This document shows, piece by piece, positions 55,085 through 64,000 of a stretch of DNA of 64,000 bases. Source of the DNA: Bagarius yarrelli (taxonomy: Eukaryota; Chordata; Actinopteri; Siluriformes; Sisoridae); contig VCAZ01000014.1 in assembly GCA_005784505.1 (NCBI GenBank), forward strand, positions 1,009,748-1,073,747. Direction: 5' to 3'. Under the pieces are notes generated by a model that was not told the DNA's origin, did no database searches, and saw only the letters and a program-made list of their open reading frames with translations. The position numbers and the translations under genes were made by a program. Numbering within the stretch: position 1 is the first letter of the stretch; each line of letters starts with the position of its first letter.

Positions 55085-56363
55085 CCTTCAGAAAAAAACA
55101 CTAACATTTTTAGTTTTAAAATTATAATATGAGATTATTACATTAAAAAATAATTGCAGGTTTGGTATTTAGTTATTTAACCATTTATCTAATAATAATA
55201 ATAAGAAGAAGAAGAACGATTATTATTATTATTATAGTGATTGTTATAGTTATTATATATAATTATAGTTAATCTTATTACTTGTTATAGTTGTTATTAT
55301 TAATGTTATTGTTATAGTTATTATTCTTATTATTGTTATAGTTATAATTCTTATTGTAATATTTATTTTTGTAATATTTACTGCTGCATTTGCATATAAT
55401 TAACTGTGTGTCACTTTTTCAATCAAAATTGTCATTTATTAATTTGTTGTTATTAAAACTCGTAACTGTTGTTTTTTGGAAATCAAAGTCTAAACTTCCA
55501 ATTAGCAGTCCAACACTTTAACCTGTTATTGTTTGAAGAGGTAAAAAAATTTCCATTTCAAACTAAATTAAACTGTAGTAAAAACCACACAAACAACAAA
55601 TAAATATTAAAGGATATTTAAATAGTACGAGAAAAAGGTATAATGGCGTAAGTTTAAAAAAAATGCAGCGATGAATATAAAATAAAGTAAAAAAACAAAA
55701 GAATTTATTTAAAATAAAATAAATAAGATTAAATGCAGGTACATTTTAATTATTAAAAGAGCAAAGAAAGTAAACTAAACAAATAAATGATAAAAAAACA
55801 ACTCAAATTATTCATTTTTTTAATTACAATTTAGTTGTATTATTTAAAATACGTAACGGCAAAGAATATTTAACAAACTCTTTACAGTAGAACTGTTTGT
55901 TTGTTTGTCTGTTTGTTTATAATGCAGATGTTTTGATATATTACTATATAATACATTTTTTCATTACTATTTTGTGGTGTAACAAGAATAAAACCCGACA
56001 GGACAGACTGTTCTAATGTAGCAACCTAAACTTAAAATCACAAAAAAGAATCAAGTCTTAACTCATCCTTAAACTTAAAAGGTCGGGGTAAAAACACAGA
56101 CAATCCACACCCTGCAGCTCAACCGCCCCACCATACGGCGTTCATTAAACATTTAAAATCTCCACTTTCCGATAACCCCCATCTGCCTCCTCCTTTACCC
56201 ACGGGTGATGTCACCGAGTGGGATCCTATGATCTCCCTGGTTGGCCGTGTTCCATCTCGGCACTCTGGAGAACCCTTCTGTCTAATTACAGCTGCCCTCC
56301 CCAAGTCTCCGCTGTGACCCCAATCCCATCCGTTTGGCTGCCTTTTAAACTACCCAGCATGCT
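54741..56363. other. AT-rich single-copy sequence with microsatellites
   Basis: TG runs at 54873-54892 and 55050-55081, (ATT)n/(AAG)n low-complexity sequence at 55193-55370, and very AT-rich sequence to about 55980. 56080-56363 is GC-richer single-copy sequence. A SINE-like phrase CTTCCAATTAGCAGTCCAAC sits at 55493-55512 as a tiny remnant. Confidence 0.5.
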
Positions 56364-56915
56364 CGAATCAAGGGGAAGGTGCACAAGACAGTGGTGAGAC
56401 CAGCTATAACAGACAGTTTAGAGACAGTGGGGAGACCAGCTATAACAGACAGTTTAGAGACAGTGGGGAGACCAGCTATAACAGATAGTTTAGAGACAGT
56501 GGTGAGACCAGCTATGATGTATGGTTTAGAGACAGTGGTGAGACCAGCTATGATGTATGGTTTAGAGACAGTGGTGAGACTAGAGATTTTCTTTGGGAGG
56601 TTGGACAAGATTAGGAACAAGTTCATCAGGGGGACGACTCATGTTAGATGTTTTAGGGAGAAAGTCAGGGAAGCCAGATTGAGGTGGTTTGGACATGTCC
56701 AGAGGAGGGATAGTGAATATATTGGTAGGAGGATGTTAGAAATGAAGCTACCAGGCAGAAGGTAAAAAGGGAAGTCCAAAGAGGAGGTATATGGATGCGA
56801 TAAACGAGGACATAAAGGTAGTGGGTGTGAGTGAAGAGGATGTAGAGAATAGGGTGGAGACAGATAATTCGCTGTGGCAACCCCTAAGAGAAAACAGCTG
56901 AAAGGAGAAGAAGAA
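56364..56915 (+). mobile_element. RTE-like LINE, 3' end, with in-frame tandem expansion
   Basis: The + frame reads RIKGKVHKTVVRPA, then a 12-residue tandem block, then RLDKIRNKFIRGTTHVRCFR, EKVREARLRWFGHVQRRD, SEYIGRRMLEMKLPGRR. After a frameshift near 56765 it continues RRYMDAINEDIKVVGVSEED, and ends at an AGAAGAAGAAG tail (56905-56916). The 5' part with the catalytic domain is missing. The same 3' end occurs at 42992-43187. RTE-like assignment is tentative. Confidence 0.88.
56388..56580 (+). repeat. 36-bp tandem repeat inside the LINE coding sequence
   Basis: Units start at 56388, 56424, 56460, 56496, 56532 and 56568 (the last partial). The first three read TVVRPAITDSLE or TVGRPAITDSLE; the next two read TVVRPAMMYGLE. 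Thirty-six is a multiple of three, so the frame stays open. Confidence 0.95.
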
Positions 56916-57388
56916 GATGCTCTTACTCCTCACTTGCTGGGGACCAGGACTTTGCGCAATGTCTGAAAGCTAATACTTAAAACAAATCTTTGCTTTGACT
57001 CTGTTTTGACTTTTAGGCTCCGCCTCTCGATGTTAAAACATGGAAGTAAAAACGTCACAAAACGGGAAGTGATTCAGGTGAAAGTTATAGTGTCTCTGAG
57101 GGCAGGTATCAGGGACAAAAGCTGGTAAAATGTTGCACGCACAAAAGAGATTATGTCCAAATCCAAAATCTAATTTTAAATGCGAGATTTATTTAACTTT
57201 TTCTTTGTAGCGGAAAATGCAGTTCTGCCCCCGCTTAAAAAATACAATCTTTCAAGTGTGGAACTGTGGCAGATCTATAACCCTAAAGTGTTTAGGACAC
57301 CCTGTGTATCGAGGAGAACAAGTCCACAACTTAAAAATAGGTTACAGATAAATTACATCCCGAAAGAAAAGTGGAAACACTCAGCTGA
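56916..57388. other. single-copy sequence
   Basis: No repeat recognised. The 105-codon frame at 57180-57497 ends inside the following SINE and has no domain; its first 60 codons have some amino-acid diversity but no splice or homology support. Confidence 0.35.
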
Positions 57389-57563
57389 TTTACATTTACG
57401 GCATTTGGTAGATGCCCTAATCCAAAGCAATTTACATTTATCCAATAATTATCCATTTAAAGGCCTTGTTCAGGGTCCAGCAGTGACGCTTTGGTGAACT
57501 TAGAAATTAAACCCATGGTCCTCAGATCAGCAGCTCCAAGGCCTTAACCACCGCACCTCCACA
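57389..57563 (-). mobile_element. tRNA-derived SINE, family A, − strand
   Basis: Reverse orientation: TTTACATTTACGGCATTTGG tail, TTAAAGGCCTTGTTCAGGGT body, AATTAAACCCATGGTCCTC, AAGGCCTTAACCACCGCACC head complement. Full length but diverged. Confidence 0.9.
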
Positions 57564-58422
57564 TCCCACACTGACTGATTTGATTCATTTATTTTGATTG
57601 ATAATATCAGCTTGAACCCAATTTTTCTCTGCACGATTTGATCTATTTCCCTGTTGCACTTTACATACTACATTTTTCTTTATATCACTTTTTCTTGTTT
57701 GTGCCAAGTGATATTTCGTAAATTTCAAGTCCTTTTCCATTTTTTAAAAAACATTTGTGTACTGCAGACACACTTATTTAGAAAGACAATCAAAATGAAT
57801 AGGAAGTGGCAGCGCTGCGATTAAGGCGCTGGAAAGCATACATCCCAGCCTCCCTGCAAATCGCTTTCCAAAGCCACGCCTCCTGACTAGACGACCAACG
57901 ACGACATCACAACAATACATCAATACACCTTAAGGTTTGAGGGTCTGTCTTAGGGGCCTAACAGAAGCGCCACTGTGGATCAGGTATGTTTAATCAATCA
58001 GAAACCGGAGGACTTTCACCAGTCCACCCTCATCTGAGATGGTATCTACACATCTGATGAGGTAATCGGCAGTAGGCACTTTTACCACTGAACTACAACT
58101 CCCTCTTCTTCTTTGCATCACCCGATTGTCATGTTTTATTAGGTGTCGTAACCACAAACCCCAATTCCATCCCTTCTCCTCCTTCTTGTGATTCTGCCCT
58201 AAGTTGAGGATTAGAGTCCTAGGTCTTGAAGCCCCTGCTAACCTCCACATGCTTCACCTTTTTCCATGATCCCTCAGTGTAAGCTATTCCTAGAGGGAGG
58301 CTTTAGAAGTTGTCATGCCCTGGGCAAAAAGCCCATCTGTTTGGCCCTGAACCACGGTCATCTGTTCATACCGGTAGCCGGGAACTTCAGAAGACAAGCC
58401 AAAGGACCGGGCAATGCAAGCA

Positions 58423-58425
<3 letters not shown>
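57564..58425. other. single-copy sequence with minor SINE remnants
   Basis: Short family A-like pieces lie at 57803-57835 (+, GGAAGTGGCAGCGCTGCGAT), 57940-57975 (−, GAGGGTCTGTCTTAGGGGCC) and 58085-58105 (−, TACCACTGAACTACAACTCC). Otherwise ordinary. Confidence 0.45.

Positions 58426-58499
<74 letters not shown>
58426..58499 (+). repeat. (TA)n microsatellite, about 37 units
   Basis: Uninterrupted TA followed by a short (TG)n and TGTATG segment to 58534. Frames reading Tyr-Ile repeats are artefacts. Confidence 0.97.
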
Positions 58500-58502
<3 letters not shown>

Positions 58503-58711
58503 GTGTGTGTGTGTGTATGCATGTGTGTGTGTGTATAAGAGTTTGTACACTGGCCAGAAAAGCCACAGTAGGTCTTGGCCTCAGAGAGGTCAGCGTCTTT
58601 GTTGAGGATGTTTCCGGAAACAGACGTGCTGTGAAGCCAGATAGACCACCGTCTGCAGGGGCTTGACTTTTCATCACACAGGGTCAAAGCAGTCTATACT
58701 GAATGTGAGCT

Positions 58712-58752
<41 letters not shown>

Positions 58753-58869
58753 GTTACACTAAGTAAGAAAGTCTATTTGGTGTTAATAGTACATCAGCAG
58801 TAATCTACTTTCAAACTGCACCCCTTATCGGGATGACTGCAGTGATGGACTGTCCCTTCATCTAAACAA
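58500..58869. other. single-copy sequence with (TG)n
   Basis: TG run at 58713-58746. The overlapping frames of 118 and 96 codons depend on the neighbouring TA/TG repeats and are not genes. Confidence 0.45.
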
Positions 58870-59344
58870 AAATCATTACGTCTCTGTTTTTTTATGTCTC
58901 TGAGTATTTATGTTCCAAGTATTCATGTCCCTGATTATTTTTGCCAAGGATTATGTATGTCCCTGATTTTTTTTGTCCCTGATTATTTATGTCCCTGCGA
59001 ATTTATGTTCTGAAATATTTACGTCCCTGAATTTGTATGTCCTCAAATATTTATGTCCAGGATTATTTGTGTCCCTGCATAATTATGTCCTCAAATATTT
59101 ACATCCCTGTATTTGTATGTCCTCAAATATTTATGTCCCTGCGTATTTATGTCTATGATTATTCTGTTCCTGTGTATATATTTCCCTGATTATTTGTGTC
59201 CCTAAGTATTTATGTTTTTGCATATTTATGTCTAGTTATAATTATGTCCCCAAATATTTGTTCCTGTGTATTTATGTCTATGATTAATTATGTCCCTGAA
59301 TATTTATGTCTCTGGATATTTCTCTCTTTGATTATTTCTGTGCC
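58870..59344 (+). repeat. 16-bp minisatellite, left part
   Basis: Units near ATTTATGTCCCTGATT with variants TGTCCTCAAAT and TGTCCCTGCAT. A composite block TTTGTATGTCCTCAAATATT recurs at about 59032 and 59113. Confidence 0.93.
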
Positions 59345-59787
59345 TGTGTAAGCCCGAAATTACAGTCAAGCCACAATGCCCAGTCGCAGGTCCTCAGTGA
59401 GCTCCTTTGTCTTAGCCATGACTGTCCACAAACCAACAGCAGAGAGCTTCTTTTTCTTACCTGTTGAGTTGATTAAAACAGCTGTTCCCAATGAATCAGG
59501 GTAATTAGGATGCTTTAGAACAGCTTGGACGATTTGAAATGGTATATAACTTTGGATTTGCCCATAGACTGTGACAGTTTGCATAGGGTATGAATAATTT
59601 TGGACATGCCACTTTTTGTTCAAATGTAAATAAAAGCTAAGAAATATTTTTTCCACAATGATGCCTCTTGTACGTCGTCTTATTATCTTTTGGGAGAAGC
59701 CTGTGTCATTTCCGGTCAAAAAAAAATTGCTGGTTGAATAAAAGTAACTTTAAGTCAGAATTTGCCAGGGGTATGAACAGGCTTGAC

Positions 59788-59795
<8 letters not shown>
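59345..59795 (-). mobile_element. Tc1-like transposon, internally deleted, − strand
   Basis: On the − strand the transposase N-terminus MAKTKELTEDLRLGIVA starts at 59419 and is cut off after 17 residues, where the sequence jumps to terminal-repeat material (59349-59370, AGCCCGAAATTACAGTCAAG). Upstream on the − strand lie the untranslated part (TATGAATAATTTTGGACATG in + sense) and the other terminus GGCTTGACTGTG at 59781-59792, next to (TA)n. A miniature, non-autonomous derivative. A different subfamily from 20620/22062. Confidence 0.85.

Positions 59796-59873
<78 letters not shown>
59796..59873 (+). repeat. (TA)n microsatellite, about 38 units
   Basis: Uninterrupted TA run directly against the end of the Tc1-like element, which uses TA as target. 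Confidence 0.97.
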
Positions 59874-59874
<1 letters not shown>

Positions 59875-59994
59875 TGGACTATTTATGTCCCTGATTATGT
59901 ATTTCTCCTGAATATTCATATTCCAGACTATTTTTGTCCCTAATTATTCATGTCCCTGATTATTTTAGTCCCTGGTCATTTTGTCCCTGATTGC
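59874..59994 (+). repeat. 16-bp minisatellite, right part
   Basis: The same ATTTATGTCCCTGATTAT units resume after the transposon and TA run, and stop where the next SINE begins. A last unit (TGATTATTACTGGCTTGGAA) follows the SINE. Confidence 0.9.
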
Positions 59995-60148
59995 ATTTAC
60001 ATTTACAGCTTTTGGCTGATGCCCTTAGCCAGGACAAGTTACATTTATATCTTTAATAAATTGGGGTTATGGCCTTGTTTAGGGGCCCAGCAGTGGCAAC
60101 TTCCAGTTAGCAGTTTAACACCTTAACCACTGAGCTACCAAGTCCCCT
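59995..60148 (-). mobile_element. tRNA-derived SINE, family A, − strand
   Basis: Reverse orientation: ACATTTACAGCTTTTGGCTG tail, GTTATGGCCTTGTTTAGGGG body, TTAGCAGTTTAACACCTTAA and CCACTGAGCTACCAAGTCC head. Part of the B-box region is deleted. Array sequence lies on both sides. Confidence 0.92.
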
Positions 60149-60647
60149 GATTATTACTGGCTTGGAATATTTATAAATATTCGCCACTGTAAACTGCGCC
60201 GCTGGTGTAAAAGTAAATCCTATCACAGTATATCCTAATAACAGAGGTGTTAAATTAAAGATTATAGAATTATCCTGGATTCCACACACCCACCTACACA
60301 CACACACACCTCAATTGTTAGCCATATTACAGCAGAGAGTCCCTGTGCTCATCAATGGATGTCTGTCAGAAATCCCTTCTGCACCATTTAGTCCATTCTG
60401 CTGCTGCTCCGGCTTCCCTCCTCTACACATTAACATTTCATCAGGTAATTATACCCAGAACAGCCTGCAAGCTCACGTACCATTTAACTGTTAATGACAA
60501 TCCGGCATGCGTGTGTGTGTGTGGGGGTGTGTGTGTGAGTATGGGTGTGGGAGAGACTGATAGCAATAAAGAGTCAATTTCAGTATTTTTACGAGTATTT
60601 TCATCAGAATAAAGTCTGGTTACTAATGCACACAATTTACTGTAAAG

Positions 60648-60690
<43 letters not shown>

Positions 60691-60881
60691 CAGCTTTTTC
60701 CTCTGTTTTTCTTCTTCCTCATTGTCTTTTCTATTCCTTGACAGTGGTGTTCCCCAAATCATCAAAGATTAATGTGAAGATGATGCATAATTAAGCACTT
60801 TAATTCCACACTTTCTAGAACATTACTCATTTTTTTGCTCTTTTTATTCCCTCGTCTTTCATTTTTCCACTTAGTCTTCCT

Positions 60882-60912
<31 letters not shown>

Positions 60913-61294
60913 TCTCTCTCTCTTGGTGTAAAGATAATCAGAGTAGGCAGCGGTGTTTCGTCTGAGCGATGGGATGATCTGAAAAGTTGCGGTTTGTCTG
61001 GTGAGAAAAAGCAAACTGTCTTCAAATGTCCAAAAAAAAATCTCTTTCAAAACTAAAAGATTTGGTCTGGTTCTAAACTCTCTGCAGTTTAGCTAGCGGC
61101 TGAACGGAATCCATAAAGTCCAGTTTTACTACAGGATCCGAGCTTTACTTTAGAGGTATAGACCCTTTTTTTTTTTTTAGAACTGATACCAATGGCACCT
61201 ACATACTCTCCCCTGCCTCATTTCTCTCTGTTGGCATGTCTCAAAACTTTCTGATACCCAGTCATAGAAAACAGAATCAATCAGAGCACAAAGA
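60149..61294. other. single-copy sequence with microsatellites
   Basis: (AC)n at 60295-60309, TG at 60509-60537, TC at 60652-60684 and 60879-60923, T-run at 61167-61180. Open frames of 73-93 codons here are microsatellite-driven. Confidence 0.5.
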
Positions 61295-61795
61295 ACACTG
61301 CAGGAAATATAAAGAGCTCAGAATACAAAGAACATAGAGGGCATAAAGAACAGGGAGCACATGAAGTGAGCAAACATGGAAAGCATGAAGAACATGAGGA
61401 ACATGGAGTGAATAGAGAAGATGGAGAGCATAGAGAGCATGAAGAACATCGAATGAATGGAGAACATTGAGAACATAGAGAGCATTAAGATTATTAAACA
61501 AATTAAGAAAAGAGTGTATGAGAAACATAGAGAACATTGAACAAATGGAGAACATGAACATTATAAGCATGAAAAACATAGTGAGCACAAGGAACATGGA
61601 GTGAATAGAAACGATGGAGAGCATAGAGACCATGAAGAACAGGGAGCATGAAGAATATGAAACGAATGGAGAATATAGAGAGCATGGAGAACAGGAACAT
61701 GGAAAGCATGAAGAAAAGAGTGAGCACAAGGAACATGGAGTGAATAGAGAAGATGGAGAGCATAGAGAGCATAAGGAACATAGAACCTGGACGAG
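61295..61795 (+). repeat. degenerate minisatellite, GAACATGGA/GAGCATAGA units
   Basis: Purine-rich units of 9-12 bp (AGAACATGGA, GAGCATAGA, GCATGAAGA) with higher-order blocks: AACATGGAGTGAATAGA recurs at 61400, 61593 and 61732. The 150-codon minus-strand frame (Leu/Phe/Ser/His-rich) is a repeat translation. Confidence 0.92.
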
Positions 61796-61951
61796 GAACT
61801 AATTGTCATTTTCTGCAGCCTGCTAACGTCAATCTGCTTATTTTAATACGATTAGAGAAGACAGCTATTTACATGGATTACTTCTGACAGGTTCGTATTA
61901 AATATCAAACTGCTCTTCATATCGCGCAATCTTAGCAGCAGACCACCACCG

Positions 61952-61982
<31 letters not shown>

Positions 61983-62117
61983 CACACCGTCCGTCCACAC
62001 AATTAACACATTATGGATCCAAGAATGCCTTTAGGAAACAACTTTAACTTGTAATTATGGGTGTCATTATCCACCGCGAATTTATTCCAGCTAATTATCA
62101 CTGCCGAACGTAGCAAG

Positions 62118-62156
<39 letters not shown>

Positions 62157-62454
62157 CCCCACCCACACATACCCATTGCTGCAAAAAAAAAAAATCACAG
62201 ACAAACATGAATCTTATCAGCAAACATGTTTTCATGTCCCTTTTCTGGAATAAAGATATGTTAATCAGAAGCGAGATCATTTACATAGCAAATACGTAAA
62301 TGCGAGCGATAATTTAGATGCTTGATATTTGGGTGTATAAGAGATTTAAAGAAACTGGTAAACAGTAAAAAAGTGTGTTATCAACAAACCACCAGCTGAA
62401 AAATTAAACAAAGGGAAAAAAAATCTTGTAATCAAACAAAAGAAGATTAGCAGA
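61796..62454. other. single-copy sequence with (AC)n
   Basis: AC runs at 61952-61979 and 62119-62155 and an A-run at 62184-62195. No gene is supported. Confidence 0.45.
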
Positions 62455-62995
62455 ATAAAGTTCTAAAACTTCGAGAAGACAGTAGGAATTACGAGAATAA
62501 AAGTGAAATACTTTATAATGTTAAAGCAATATCAGATTAAAGTTGGGGGGGGGGTAGCACAGCAGATTAGGCGTTGGACTGCTAATTGGAAGATCGGGGT
62601 TCAATTCCCGGCACCACCAAGTTGCCACCTCTGTTTCCCTGAGCAAGGCCCTTAACCCCTGGTTGCTGTTGTAAATGATAGATATCGATAGATACGAAAG
62701 ATTAATGTAAGTCGCTTTGGAAAAGGACGTCTGCCAAATGCCGTAAATGTAAATGTGCAGCTGGGATATTTTAAGAAAAAAGTCAAAAATTACAAGAAGT
62801 ATTGGAATACTTCGAAAATAAAGTTGGAAAAAACTTTATTTAGAGAACTTGTGGGAATAAAATACTTTAAAAATAAAACCGAAATATTTTAAAATTAAAG
62901 TCAGTTTAGAATAAAGTATTAAAAATTAAAAAACATTAAAATAAAATTGAAATAATGATGAGAATAAAGTCGAAATGATGAGAATGAATTCTTAA
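62455..62995 (+). repeat. degenerate AT-rich array (GAATAAAGT type), split by a SINE
   Basis: Loose units near AGAATAAAGTCGAAAT at 62455-62540 and 62765-62995. The two halves share the motif AATAAAGT and are separated by the SINE at 62552-62756. Confidence 0.75.
62552..62756 (+). mobile_element. tRNA-derived SINE, family A, + strand, full length
   Basis: Head GTAGCACAGCAGATTAGGCG, B-box CGGGGTTCAATTCCCGGC, body TCCCTGAGCAAGGCCCTTAA, a small (GATA)n-like expansion near 62680-62694, tail GTAAGTCGCTTTGGAAAAGG and GTCTGCCAAATGCCGTAAAT. A run of 10 G at 62543-62552 abuts the head. Confidence 0.95.
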
Positions 62996-63633
62996 TATTT
63001 TGGCGGTGCATCTGTTTTTCCCAGCAGAGGAGAGAGTTTAATAAACTCATTAAAAGATTAATAGTCCTAAAGTCTTACTTTAGGTTAGGATTATGTTTTT
63101 TAGGGTCTGTTTACTAATCATATCTGCAGGCTGATGCGTCAAAAACAAACAATTTTCTTTTTTTTCCACAAGATATCACACTTATCTTATAATATTATTT
63201 AATTATTATTAAAACATGGCCGTAAAACAATGTTATTCTTTTTTACAATATTTTCTAATGTTGATTTTACGATATTCACACACACACACACACCCACACA
63301 CACATATACACACTGCATTGTACATCGACATTGTTCTCTAATCTAACAGAAGGCATTCAGGGCCGCATGAATCCCTTCATTTAACCTCCATTCTAATGAA
63401 ATGATCCGCCTCTAACCTGCTTCACTCAGCGTAATTTGAGGAACATATGTTTATTTAGCTATGATTAGCGCCCAACCTGCTAAGCAGTTCTTCCTGAAGC
63501 CGGTACGGATCGCATGTCCTGAAGAAAAAACAAAAACCTTCAACTGGAACTCAAGTGAGTTAAGGCAAACCTATGACTCATGTGACCCAGGGTGTAGGAA
63601 TTTGCAGTAAGGCCGACGTATCCCGGATTACAA
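62996..63633. other. single-copy sequence with (AC)n
   Basis: AC run at 63277-63306. 63310-63500 is high-complexity and repeat-free, with a GCTATGATTAGCGCC segment near 63457. A regulatory role is only a possibility. Confidence 0.35.
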
Positions 63634-63802
63634 AGTTGGAAGTCAGACTGGGTGGTCAGCCTTGATACAGCGTCATTGGAGCAGGAAGGGATTAAGGGCT
63701 TTGCTCAAATGTCCAACATGGCAGCTTGGCAGTGGTGGGGCTTAAACCCTGATCCGCTGATCAACAGCCAAGATTATTAACCATTTATGCTAGTAAGTGG
63801 CA
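63634..63802 (-). mobile_element. SINE family B, − strand, diverged
   Basis: Reverse orientation: GGTCAGCCTTGATACAGCG, TCATTGGAGCAGGAAGGGAT, GCAGTGGTGGGGCTTAAACC (B-box complement), CTGATCAACAGCCAAG and AACCATTTATGCTAGTAAGT head complement. The tail is missing. Confidence 0.88.
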
Positions 63803-64000
63803 TTTTGCAAACACGGATATTCCTATTCCTAACCTGCTCCAGCCCATAGCAAGGGTGAAGCTCAATGACACTACATGTTTCTGGTTAGCTTTAAATAGCT
63901 AACCAGAGTTCTAATAAAAATTTTAGTAATTATAAGTTCTGACTTTCTAATCAAAGGCTTGTATAGCCCCGAATTACATCATGGCCCTTAATATAAATGT
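63803..64000. other. single-copy sequence to the window edge
   Basis: Ordinary sequence. Nothing further is recognised. Confidence 0.4.

Noticed and set aside
61277..61809. Leu/Phe/His-rich minus-strand frames up to 150 codons
   Set aside because: They translate the GAACATGGA/GAGCATAGA minisatellite in several phases.

Overview
The window looks like repeat-rich, apparently intergenic or deep-intronic DNA from a ray-finned fish. The evidence is dozens of tRNA-derived SINEs in fish-type families, L2/CR1-like and RTE-like non-LTR retrotransposon fragments, Tc1/mariner transposon remnants of a kind common in teleosts, and very many (AC)n, (TC)n and (TA)n microsatellites. The SINE mix suggests an otophysan, possibly a catfish; this is an inference from memory of repeat families, not a database result. 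I found no convincing protein-coding exon of a host gene, no tRNA or rRNA gene, no CRISPR array and no prokaryotic-style operon. The long open frames are translations of tandem repeats or pieces of transposons.

Layout. 0-6.5 kb: a 77-bp minisatellite, compound microsatellites, a 1.66-kb polypurine tract (3.57-5.23 kb) and a 20-bp minisatellite (5.62-6.33 kb). 6.7-10.76 kb: a roughly 4-kb array of a 50-bp unit. 11.96-13.13 kb: a 91-bp satellite carrying CArG-box-like motifs. 14-15.9 kb: an L2-type reverse transcriptase relic and SINEs. 15.9-18.8 kb: mostly single-copy DNA that could hold regulatory elements. 18.8-27 kb: mariner/Tc1 relics, a short repeat of unknown class and many SINEs, including a nested inverted pair. 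27.2-29.1 kb: a GATC-rich minisatellite with a 71-bp higher-order unit. 30.3-31.3 kb: a SINE cluster. 35.2-35.7 kb: a large inverted repeat around (TA)n. 36.6-42.2 kb: three blocks of a 12/13-bp minisatellite family with a mariner relic and a LINE fragment between them. 43-49.3 kb: the densest SINE region. 50.5-53.3 kb: a CAT/ATT trinucleotide array split by an L2-like LINE 3' end with a clear target-site duplication. 54.4 kb: a TIR-bounded element. 56.4 kb: an RTE-like LINE 3' end with an in-frame 36-bp tandem expansion. 58.9-60.1 kb: a 16-bp minisatellite invaded by an internally deleted Tc1 element and a SINE. 61.3-61.8 kb and 62.5-63.0 kb: further degenerate arrays.

There are no host genes here acting together. 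What the window records is a history of tandem-array growth and transposon insertion. The best candidates for something biologically active are the single-copy stretches with high-complexity sequence and homeobox- or octamer-like motifs, the CArG-containing satellite, and the structure-forming tracts (polypurine, inverted repeat, G-runs). All functional suggestions for these are inference.
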